From positions 1 to 36,657 of the forward strand of contig KV919266.1 of NCBI GenBank assembly GCA_002049455.2: 36,657 nt of DNA, written 5' to 3'. The notes beneath the pieces were generated by a model. It did no database searches, had not been told where the DNA came from, and saw only the letters and a list, made by a program, of their open reading frames with translations. Below are positions 29,090 to 36,657 of the stretch, piece by piece (positions within the stretch are counted from its first letter, which is position 1; each line of letters begins with the position of its first letter). This stretch comes from Porphyra umbilicalis (taxonomy: Eukaryota; Rhodophyta; Bangiophyceae; Bangiales; Bangiaceae). The translations under genes were made by a program, and so were the position numbers.

Positions 29090-29947
29090 AGGTAGCCCTG
29101 GTTGTCGTGCGGAATGCAGCTGCGTGGCCACTCGCGGTGACGCAAAGCTGTCCTGTTGACAGACACTCTGCTCATGTAAGCATGTCACAGCAATGGAGAA
29201 AGTCTGTATCAGTGTCTCAGAGTATTCGATGAGAGATTGGCTTGTGTTTGAAGCTTTTCCGCTCCCCAGGCCAAGTAGCTGAGCCCTCCTTCTAGGGGCT
29301 TCTGATGATGGGGGGGCTACGGTGGTAGGTGTTTGCATGCCTCCGTCACACCCTTCTGGTCAAGAGGACGACCGGATACTCCTTATTTTACTGGGTAAAT
29401 ACTGGCGGTGGCCAGAAGCAGCCGTCGCCGTGTTCTGCCCCCCCTTCTGTTGCCCGGTCCCAGCCGCTGGCGTGTCGGCCGCCGGTCACGACGGCGCACG
29501 CGCAGCGTGCGGGGCCTGCCGCGTGCCTGCCTGTCTGGACGGGAATCCGTCGTGGCGGCGCGCTGCTCCCTGATCCGTTGCTCTGTCTCTTTTCCTCCCC
29601 TGTTTTCTCTACCCTTCCACCCCCACCCCCGTTCCCCCTCCCAATCCCCCCCCCGCCTCGCGCTGTATTCTGGGCCACCCGATATCCTTGGCGGTCTCCC
29701 TAGTGCACGGGTGGGCGGCGGTGGGGGGGCGCGCTGGTCGCCTGATCGAAGCGTCGTCACGCACCGCCGGGGACGGCCCGCTGGGATCCCCGCCCCCCCC
29801 CCTTGTTATTCGTGTTGACGGCGGCCGGGAGGTTGCTACCAGTGGCTTTCTCTGTCCTTTTCGCTGTGGCTGGGGGGCTCGGATCCCACGCTACTGGAGC
29901 GACGGCCGCGACGAGGCTGACGGCGGAACCCCGACTTCGGTGTGAGG
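29090..29947. other. 5' flank of the G3BP-like gene
   Basis: Left part AT-richer without gene signature; right part (about 29580-29700) strongly pyrimidine-rich with C runs, as expected of a promoter or leader in this genome. No TATA box close to the start codon. Confidence 0.4.
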
Positions 29948-32032
29948 ATGCGCTCTATGGACGCTTCCGGTGATGACGGTGCGACCGCGTCGGCGGGCGG
30001 TGCCGGCGGCGACGGGCACGCGGCGGCCGCCGGGGGCGGCGTGGCAGCCCTCTCTCCCATGGAGGTCGCCCACCACTTTGCCAACATCTACTATGATGCG
30101 ATGGCCAACAGGGCGGACCAGTTCCCGTCGTTTTACAAGGCGCACTCCTCCTTCCACCACGACGGCACTGGGGCAGCTGGCGGCGGCGCGTCCGTGGCGT
30201 TTGACGGGACGGCCGGCGGGGATTCGATGGAGGCGATTGGGGCGGCGTTGGGGGGTCTCCGCCACGTCGGCGGCGGCGGCGTCGCATCGATTGAGGAGCT
30301 GACCGCCCAGCGTTCGATCAACGAGTCGGTGTTGGTGATTGTGCGTGGCGTTTTCACGTTTGGTGGGGGGAGCGTCGCCGCGAGCGGCAATGGCGGGCGC
30401 ACGGGGGCGGTCGTGGCCAATGGTGGAGTGATGGTGGGCAATGGCCACGCGGGCGCCTCGTCGTCTTCTTCCTCGGAGGGCGACGTTGCGGCGGTGGCGC
30501 AGCCGTTTGTCCAATCGTTTGTGTTGGCCAAGCAGGAGAATGGGTATTACGTGCACAATGACGTGCTCCAGTACCTGCCCTCGTCGGCGTCGGCGTCGGT
30601 GTCGGCGGGTCCGTCGCCCGCGGCGCCGGCGCCGACGCCGATGGCCGACGGGCCGGTGCTCACGTCGCCCACTGCGGATGCCGGGTCGGTCGGCGACGTA
30701 GTGGCAGCGGCAGCGGCAGTTGCGGACGCGGCGCCCACTGCCGAGGCCGAGGCCACCGCGACCGTGGCGGCGGCGGCGGCGCCGACGTCTGAGGAATCTC
30801 CGGCTGCCGCCACGTCGTCGACGCCGGCAGCGCCCGAACCGACGACTGGGGTGGTTGGTGCGCCGACGCCGGACGCCTCCTCTGTCGGTGCGATCGAGGC
30901 GTCGGCGATGGCGGTCGTGGCTGAAGCGGTGCCCGTCGCTGCCGCTGACGCTGCCGCCTCCCCGGCCGAGGCAGCTCCTTCGACGGCGGAGGTGCCTGCG
31001 GCGGCGGTGGCGACGGCGGTGACGACCGAAGAGGTGGACGTGGTCGCTCCCGCCCCCGCGGCACCTCGCGGCTCGTGGGCGGCCATTGTCGGCCGTGGCG
31101 GCGGCGGGGCGTCTTCCGCACCGGCGGTGACGCCGGGCGTGTCGGCGGCGGCGGCGCCCGCCCCCGCAGCGCGGACGTCGGCCACGCGAGTGGCTGCGTC
31201 GGCAGCGGCGGCGGTCAAGGACGTTGGCGTCAAGGGGCCGTCCCCAACCACCTCTTCGACGTCTGTCGATGGCAAGGCCGCGCCGACGGCGGCGATGGCG
31301 GCGGGCGGTCTGGCGGCGGTCGGGTCGGCGACGGTGGGCGCCCCGGAGGGTGGCCGCGGTGGCGGCTCGGCGGGTCCGCACCGGTCGGGCCACCGCGGCG
31401 GCGGGGCGGCGGGTGCGGCGGCAGCGGGCGGCTCCGGCGGTTCCCCCGCGCCCTACCAGTGCTCCCTGTACGTGACGTACCAGACCTCGACGGATGTCCG
31501 CCCCATCTTCTCGACGTTTGGGCGGATGGTCGCGTTTGACTCGATCTCCCCCGGCCGCGCATACGTGCAATACGACAACACTGCCGCGCCGAGCGCGGCG
31601 ATCGCCGCGTTTTCGGAGTACAAGGACGCGACGCGGCAGGCGGCGATCGCCGCTCGCGACGAATCGACGGCTGCCGCCGCTGCCGCGTCTGCGGCAGCAG
31701 CGGCCGGTGGCGTCGCGCCACCGGCGCCGGCGTCGACGCCGGCGCCGACGCCCGTGGTGTCGGTCTACAACAACAATGTGTATACTGTGCTGATGCGGCG
31801 GCAGCCGGGGATGTACAACTCCAACTACCACGGGAACAACCACCATCCGTCGGCGGGCGGCCGCGGGGGGGGGCGAGCCGCTACCGTGGTGGGGGGCGCG
31901 GTCGGGGGGGATGCGCGCGCCGGGGGGGGGCGGGGGGGGTCTACCTCCTCTCGGGGCAGGGGCGGTGGTGGGGGATCGGGGGCTGGTGGCGGCGGTGGTG
32001 GGCCGCCGTCGGCGCCGTCGAGCCGCGCCTGA
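29948..32032 (+). CDS. G3BP-like stress-granule protein (NTF2-like + RRM + RGG)
   Basis: Uninterrupted frame of 694 residues from ATG 29948 (a second ATG at 29957 is equally plausible) to TGA 32030-32032. The NTF2-like domain spans about 36-205: VAHHFANIYYDAMANRADQF, SFYKAHSSFHHDG, IEELTAQRSINESVLVIVRG and FVQSFVLAKQENGYYVHNDV, with Gly/Ser-rich inserts between strands. An Ala/Pro/Thr/Glu-rich linker follows, containing GSWAAIVGRG (about 375), similar to the W-A-x-V element of plant G3BPs. The RRM is at about 502-558 (SLYVTYQTSTDVRPIFSTFG, RNP1-like GRAYVQYD). The tail is RGG-rich. G3BP proteins dimerise through NTF2, bind RNA and nucleate cytoplasmic stress granules, and bind the Ubp3/USP10 deubiquitinase; the role here is inferred from this full domain order. 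Confidence 0.88.
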   Translation: MRSMDASGDDGATASAGGAGGDGHAAAAGGGVAALSPMEVAHHFANIYYDAMANRADQFPSFYKAHSSFHHDGTGAAGGGASVAFDGTAGGDSMEAIGAALGGLRHVGGGGVASIEELTAQRSINESVLVIVRGVFTFGGGSVAASGNGGRTGAVVANGGVMVGNGHAGASSSSSSEGDVAAVAQPFVQSFVLAKQENGYYVHNDVLQYLPSSASASVSAGPSPAAPAPTPMADGPVLTSPTADAGSVGDVVAAAAAVADAAPTAEAEATATVAAAAAPTSEESPAAATSSTPAAPEPTTGVVGAPTPDASSVGAIEASAMAVVAEAVPVAAADAAASPAEAAPSTAEVPAAAVATAVTTEEVDVVAPAPAAPRGSWAAIVGRGGGGASSAPAVTPGVSAAAAPAPAARTSATRVAASAAAAVKDVGVKGPSPTTSSTSVDGKAAPTAAMAAGGLAAVGSATVGAPEGGRGGGSAGPHRSGHRGGGAAGAAAAGGSGGSPAPYQCSLYVTYQTSTDVRPIFSTFGRMVAFDSISPGRAYVQYDNTAAPSAAIAAFSEYKDATRQAAIAARDESTAAAAAASAAAAAGGVAPPAPASTPAPTPVVSVYNNNVYTVLMRRQPGMYNSNYHGNNHHPSAGGRGGGRAATVVGGAVGGDARAGGGRGGSTSSRGRGGGGGSGAGGGGGGPPSAPSSRA

Positions 32033-33168
32033 GCGGGCCGCTGAGGAGGGGCGATTGACGGATCTGAGTCCCTGCCCGCCCGCTGAAGCTCGATGTGACG
32101 GCGGCGGGTGGGGTGGTGGTTGTGCGGTTTTTGTCTGGCGCCGGCGGTCAAGGCGATGGTCGGTCCGCCGCGCTCGTTCGTGGACGGCTCCGGCTGGGCG
32201 GGTCGCCCACGCGGTGGCAGCTTGGAGAGCGCTGTTGGGCGACCGGGCGGTCGCCGTGCTGCGGGCGGGGACGGCATTGGGCGTTGCCCCCACGTGCAGT
32301 TGGTTGCATCTGCGTGCTGCTCGCGGGGTTGACCCGCTGCACGCGCTGTGAAGGTTTGGGCGGCACCCGTGCCCCGTCTTTTTCGTTCCCTTCTGCCTTG
32401 TTATTTCTTTTTCCCTCGAGTCTCTTCTTTCGTTTCGACGGGGGTCCGCCTCTGGACCCCCTCGCGCCGTATCTCTACCCTCTTTGCCTGTGGTGATCCT
32501 TTCTTGGCCGCACGTTTTCTGTTTCTTTGCTCGGCCACCTTGTGCTCCTCTTCTCCCCGTGCGTGGCCCGGTTGCGGGGTTGGGCGTGAAGGGCTTGTCT
32601 GGTTCTTTTTGTGTCTTGTCTGTGTTTGCTTTTGTGTTTTGGTTGTGGCGTGCGTGTGTGCGCGGGGCACGCCCGGCTGCTGGGTGGGGCGCCGCCGTTG
32701 CTGCTCTGGCGCCCGCCGTGCCGCCCGCGGTCGGCGGGCTGACGCTGGCGGCGGCGGTGGCGGCGGTGGGGGCGGTGGGTGGGTGGCAGGGGAGGGGGAT
32801 GGGGGGTCGGTCCGGCCAGAGGGTGCTTTTAGATGTTGTCCGCGTTGTGCTTGCGGTCGTCGACGACGATAATATACTTTCATCATCATCGCGATGGGTT
32901 GCATCCTTTTTTTGGCTGTCGTCTCCACGACCGGGCTCGCTCGGGCCCGTTCGTGCCCCCTCCACCGCGTGCTGAGACGCCAACATCCGACACTGTACAG
33001 GGGCGGACGCCTCCATGCTTGTTTCCTTCCCGGGCGCCCCAACCCACCAACGACGACCGCCGCACCCCATCCATGCACACACCCCGCCACCAGCCGCCCG
33101 CCACCCCCCCCCAAAAAAACACGTCCGCATCCATCGCACCTCAGACGACCTCCCCACCCCGCCCCCCC
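32033..33168. other. Convergent 3' region between two RNA-binding genes
   Basis: T-rich on + for about 32370-32660 (many TTTT/CTTT words), as in a 3' flank, then mixed. AATATA occurs at 32870. Short frames only. It separates the tail-to-tail G3BP-like and R3H-SUZ genes. Confidence 0.45.
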
Positions 33169-35479
33169 CTACGTACTCCGGCTGCTGCCCGGCCGCCCCG
33201 GCTTGGCCGGCGCCGCCCCCAGCGGCGGAAAGTCCCCATCCGTCGCCACATAGGGCGCCGGCCGCGGCGGCGGCACTACCTCCCGCCGTGGCGGCGGCGG
33301 CACGTGCGGCAGCGGCTCTCGCACGCCGGTTCGGAGGGCCCCCCCCCCCCCAACAAACGGGGCGGCGGCGGCGGCGCCCGCCCCCCCGCGCGCACCGCCG
33401 CCGCCGCTGCCGCCGCGGCAGCCGCCACGTGCGCCGCGCGGCTCGCGTCCCCGGCGCCCGCGTGCCACGGCGGCGGCGGCGGCGGGGGTGGCCGCCGAGG
33501 CCCGGCGGCCCCGGGGGTAACCCGTACCCGTACGGGGGTGGCGGGAGGAAGTGGGGCGGCGGCAGCGGGGGGAGGCCGCCCCCCAGAAAGGGCGACGCCC
33601 CCGACGCGACGGCGGCGGCCGCCGCCGCCGCGTGCACCGCCGCCTCCCCGCCGGCGGGGTGGTGGTGCAAGCCGTTGAGGCCGCCGCCGCCGCCGCCGCC
33701 ACCGCCGCTGCGTGCAGCCGCGTGTTGCATGGCCGCAAGCACCGCCGCCGCCGCCACTGCCGAATGCTGTTGCTGCTGCGCGTGGGCGGCGGCGGCGGCG
33801 GCAGCGGCGGTCGCCGCCGCCGCCGCCGCCGCCGCTACCGCGGGGTTGTACGGATGTGGCCGCCCAAAGGCGCCGTCATTGAGGCGCCCGGCGGGTGGGG
33901 GCGGCGCCCGCCCCGCCGCCGCCGACGGCGCCGCCCACCGCGCGTAGCGGCGGTCAAAGTCTGGGTCGGCCAAATCGTCCTCCCGCTGCTCCCGCGCCGC
34001 GTCGCGGGCGGGTGTCGGCTCCCGCGGGGGATCCCCCCGCCGGGCGGCGGCGGCGCCCGCGCCGGCGGCCGCGTCGCCGCTGCCGCCGCTGCCGCCGCCG
34101 CCGCCACCGCCACCGCCGGGGTGTGCCGCGCAGGCGGCCGCGGCAGGCCCGCCGCCGCCGTCCACCGACAGCGCCGCCACGCCCGCCGCAGCGGCGCCGA
34201 CAGTGGCCGCGGCGCCGCCGACGGCGGGCGCACGCCGCCGCTGAAAGCCCCGAGACCCGTCGGCGGCGGGCGGCCGCGGCGACGGCCGCACGTCGGCCGG
34301 CGGCCGCGCCGGCCCGCCGCCTCGGCCGGCCGTCCCCACCCCGCCGGCGCTGCCGGTGGACGTGGCCGCCGCCGCGGTGCCCGCTGGTAATGGCGGGGGG
34401 TCTGACCGACCGCCGCCCCCAGCAGCCACACTCGCGTCTGCCGCGGCACCCTCCCCGCCTCGGGGCCGATCCTCGTCCGACCCGCCCTCCCCCTCGCTGC
34501 CTTGGAAGATGCGCGCGCGGGCGCGCGCGTACTCCTCCTCAGACACGGCGCGGAGGGTGCCTTCGAGGCTGCCCGAGGAGCCCGCCGTGGGCAGGCCGCG
34601 GGCGCCCGCGCCCCCACCGCCATTGCCAGCAGCCGCCCCGCCGCCGGCGCCGTCGCGCGTTGAGCGCCGAAGAAAGATGGCGCGGCCGTCGAGGAGGCAC
34701 TCCTCGCTCGTAAAGGCGCCTGCACCACCACTGGCCGCTGCGCCGCCGCCGCCACCGCCATTGACCGCCGCCGCAGAGGTGCCATTGGCCGACGCCGCTG
34801 CCGCTGCCGCGGCCGACGCCGGCGCCCCGCCCTCGGCGCCGAGGGCGCCCGGCGGTGGCGCCGGCGTCGACGCCCGTCGCACCATAACCGCCAATTCGTG
34901 GAGGTCGGTGGTTGACAAGCGCCGCGGCGGCACCGCCGCGGCTGGGAGCTTGACGAGCACCAACACCCGCGCGTCGGCGGGGGCGGTCGCGGCGGGGGCG
35001 GCGCCGCCAGGCTTGGCAGCCCCGGGGTGGGGACGCTCCCGCGCGCCGGGTGTGGCGGGGGTGGGCGACGACGCGGGCAACGTTGGCCCGGCGGCCGATG
35101 CGACCGCCGACGCGCCGTTGCCATTGACGTGCGCCGTCGCGGACGCGTCGCGAGCGGCCGCCGCCACGCCCCCATTGGCGGGGGGCGCATCCCTCGGGGG
35201 CGAGCTGCCGCCGCCCCCCCCTCCAACGGGGGCCGTGGCCGCCACCTCCTCCCGCAGCCCGTACAGCAGCGCCACGCGCGCGATAATCCGCCGCTCAAAC
35301 GCCGTCTTGGGCGGCAGCACCACCCGCGTCTGCGTTGCGTCGCCGACGAGGGCAGCGAGCCACCCTTCCAAGCGGCCGAGCATCGCCCGGTTGCGGGGGG
35401 AAGTGAGGACGGTGAGCAGCCACTCGTCGACCACCTCCTCCATCGTCGCGGGCCGCGTGCCGCCGTCCCACGTTTCCAT
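33169..35479 (-). CDS. R3H-SUZ domain RNA-binding protein; C-terminus frame-broken
   Basis: Starts at ATG 35479 (METWDGGTRPATMEEVVDEW). R3H-like domain at about 17-80: EGWLAALVGDATQTRVVLPP and AFERRIIARVALLYGLREEV. In R3H the signature is R-x3-H; by my alignment the His position is Ala here. SUZ domain at about 270-330: GRAIFLRRSTRD, then SLEGTLRAVSEEEYARARAR followed by IFQGSEG, matching the E-E-Y-x-x-A-R-x-R-I-F core. R3H-SUZ proteins (R3HDM1/2, ARPP21, fly Encore) bind single-stranded RNA in cytoplasmic mRNPs. The rest is Ala/Gly/Pro-rich with HAQQQQHS at about 563. After PPPPYGYGLPPGPPGLGGHP (about 33500) the best protein moves to a second frame (PPWHAGAGDASRAAHVAA). After the 13-base run at 33339-33351 it moves to a third (REPLPHVPPPPRREVVPPP, YVATDGDFPPLG) ending at 33169. 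Both breaks sit at C/G runs. Confidence 0.8.
33339..33351. repeat. C13 homopolymer in the R3H-SUZ gene
   Basis: Thirteen consecutive C on + (G on the coding strand), at the point where the conserved-looking C-terminus changes frame. Confidence 0.85.
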
Positions 35480-36157
35480 GGCGGCGGTGGAGAAGCCGCG
35501 GACAAAGACGGGTGAATGGGGGGGAACAGGGGAGACGGCGACCGCACCGTCCGCGAGCCGGCACAAGAGGGAGGTGGGCGTGCGGTCCCACGAGGGGGAG
35601 GCCCCGCGTGTGTGGTCGGCCGGCGCGCAACCCGACCGTCCGCGGGGAAAAGACGTGCGGGCCAAGGGAAAACGACGCGACGGGGGGAGGGAGGGGGAAC
35701 GAGGGGGAGAGTGCAGAGGCCACGCACCAAACCACACGCCACTTGACCGCACCGCGCAACGCGGGGCCGGCCAACGCCAAGGGGCAGTCGACGCGCGACC
35801 GGCGCCGCCGCCGGCGGCGCCGTCGTTGCCGCCGTCACCGTCGTTGCCGCCGTCACCGTCGCGGCACACCGCCACGCACGCGCGCGCCTCGAGCCGCGCG
35901 CGGGGCGGGGTCCACCACGAGCGGCCGCCGCGCACGCACCCGCGCGGGGGGGCGGCGCGCAGACGCGGACGGCGGGCGGCGACCGCTTCCACGGCGGCGG
36001 ACGCGGGGGGGGGGGGCGGCGGGCACGCGGCGCAGTCGTGCGGGGCCGTGACCGGCGCGCGGCGCGCGGAGGCGGTCGGTGGCAAGGCTTGGTCGGCAAG
36101 GCAATTACAGGCCCCCTTACGTGCCTGGGTCTAGAACTGGAGGATAATTGCTGTCCT
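35480..36157. other. 5' flank of the R3H-SUZ gene
   Basis: GC-rich, open in several frames, including the minus frame that runs into the R3H-SUZ start, but without an in-frame ATG close upstream and without domain. A direct duplication of CCGTCACCGTCGTTGCCG at about 35817-35850 is the only notable structure. From 36100 composition becomes AT-richer at the border of the repeat copy. Confidence 0.4.
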
Positions 36158-36376
36158 ATGGCTGATATTGAACACAACAGCGATAAGCCAGCATCGCTCG
36201 TTGGGGAGGCCCACCGGCCATCACTTTCCGCGATTGGCACGCATATTGCTGACTTTCCAATTTTGGCCGATGTGGTCGAAGTCAAGGTCAACCGCCCATT
36301 GGTCGACCCGCTTTATCCGGCTGAGTGGCTGGCTGAGAAACAGTTTCACACAGTTGATCGTCCCATCGTCGGTTGA
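36158..36376 (+). CDS. Small ORF overlapping the dispersed repeat
   Basis: ATG 36158 to TGA 36374-36376, 72 residues (MADIEHNSDKP at the start). From residue 30 it reads IADFPILADVVEVKVNRPLV and DPLYPAEWLAEKQFHTVDRP. The copy at 8400-8530 reads IAVFPILADVVEDRFSVNCP and DPHYPAEWMAETQFRTVD in one frame and stops at a similar place. The only indel between the copies is 6 bases, in frame, and about 7 of some 16 substitutions are synonymous. It may be a transposon-derived peptide or simply a repeat that happens to be open. No family recognised. Confidence 0.3.
   Translation: MADIEHNSDKPASLVGEAHRPSLSAIGTHIADFPILADVVEVKVNRPLVDPLYPAEWLAEKQFHTVDRPIVG
36245..36376 (+). mobile_element. Second, one-ended copy of the 8.4-kb repeat
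   Basis: ATTGCTGACTTTCCAATTTT at 36245 begins a stretch matching 8400 to about 8530 with scattered differences and a 6-base gap. The right inverted arm of the first copy (8536-8568) is not found here, so this copy is truncated or the family is defined by this block rather than by its ends. Confidence 0.6.
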
Positions 36377-36657
36377 GTCTGGCGCGTGCTTGGTACAGGG
36401 GCCTCTGCCCGAGTATCGCCCCCCCGACGATCGTACGACCCGTTGCGCCGGCTCAGCTGCCGCCGCCGCTGCTGCCGGCGGTTGTGTCGCTGCCGACGGC
36501 GGGCGGTGTGCGGTCGCGCTCAACGGCAGCCGCCGCCGCATACGCGTCATCACCCAGCCAGACGTGACACCCGTCGCTGGCGTGGGCGGGCACCCGACGC
36601 GGTGGCCGCCGGCGGCGGCGGCCGCCCGCACCCGACGCACCCCGCGCCGGCGGCGGC
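36377..36657. other. Right edge, no gene supported
   Basis: GC-rich sequence with Ala/Pro-type open frames on both strands reaching the window end; could be the margin of a gene lying outside. Confidence 0.3.

Noticed and set aside
29891..36085. A 2064-codon open frame on the minus strand
   Set aside because: It runs antisense through the G3BP-like gene and continues past the R3H-SUZ region as Arg-rich nonsense; only the part from 35479 to about 33500 has domains.

Overview
This window looks like nuclear DNA of a GC-rich eukaryote with compact, mostly intron-poor genes. The recognisable host genes are all eukaryotic: signal recognition particle receptor beta, the tRNA-splicing endonuclease subunit Sen15, a PWWP/SET chromatin protein, a G3BP-type stress-granule protein and an R3H-SUZ RNA-binding protein. 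Host proteins carry long Ala, Gly and Pro runs written in (GGC)n/(GCC)n, while the transposon-rich part between about 7.3 and 18.7 kb is clearly more AT-rich. The style (very high GC, single-exon genes, homopolymeric low complexity) suggests a bangiophyte red alga of the Porphyra/Pyropia kind. That assignment is inference; another GC-rich alga cannot be excluded.

Layout. 0-2 kb: a low-complexity + strand gene with no recognised family. 2.6-4.85 kb: a minus-strand proline-rich, probably secreted or type II membrane protein with a Cys-containing C-terminal domain. 6.5-7.3 kb: a minus-strand GNAT acetyltransferase split over two frames. 7.3-18.7 kb: a transposon-rich region. It holds a roughly 170-bp inverted-repeat element, a 55-bp cluster of three perfect palindromes, a 1.2-kb element with a perfect 29-bp inverted repeat, subterminal-type repeats, and an uninterrupted 977-codon tnp2/CACTA-type transposase with an unrecognised gene oriented away from it. 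18.8-21.3 kb: SRPRB and TSEN15 in tandem on +. 22.0-25.6 kb: a 1201-residue minus-strand PWWP-AWS-SET-postSET-Tudor protein, convergent with TSEN15. 25.6-29.9 kb: poorly coding sequence with a possible decayed C2-like gene. 29.9-35.5 kb: a tail-to-tail pair, G3BP-like (+) and R3H-SUZ (-). The right edge carries a second copy of part of the repeat seen near 8.4 kb.

Several host genes (SRPRB, TSEN15, the GNAT gene, the R3H-SUZ gene) keep a continuous family signature only if the reading frame changes at long G or C runs. SRPRB is clearest: the membrane anchor and P-loop, the G3 motif, the G4 motif and the C-terminus lie in successive frames, each change falling on a homopolymer. The simplest reading is wrong homopolymer lengths in the assembly, so boundaries of these genes are approximate.

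Functionally the host genes belong to ER targeting (SRPRB), tRNA splicing (TSEN15), chromatin (SET protein) and cytoplasmic mRNP control (G3BP-like, R3H-SUZ). The most unusual items are the SET protein, whose architecture is odd and whose SET signature residues are partly lost, and the terminal-repeat structures around the tnp2 transposase.
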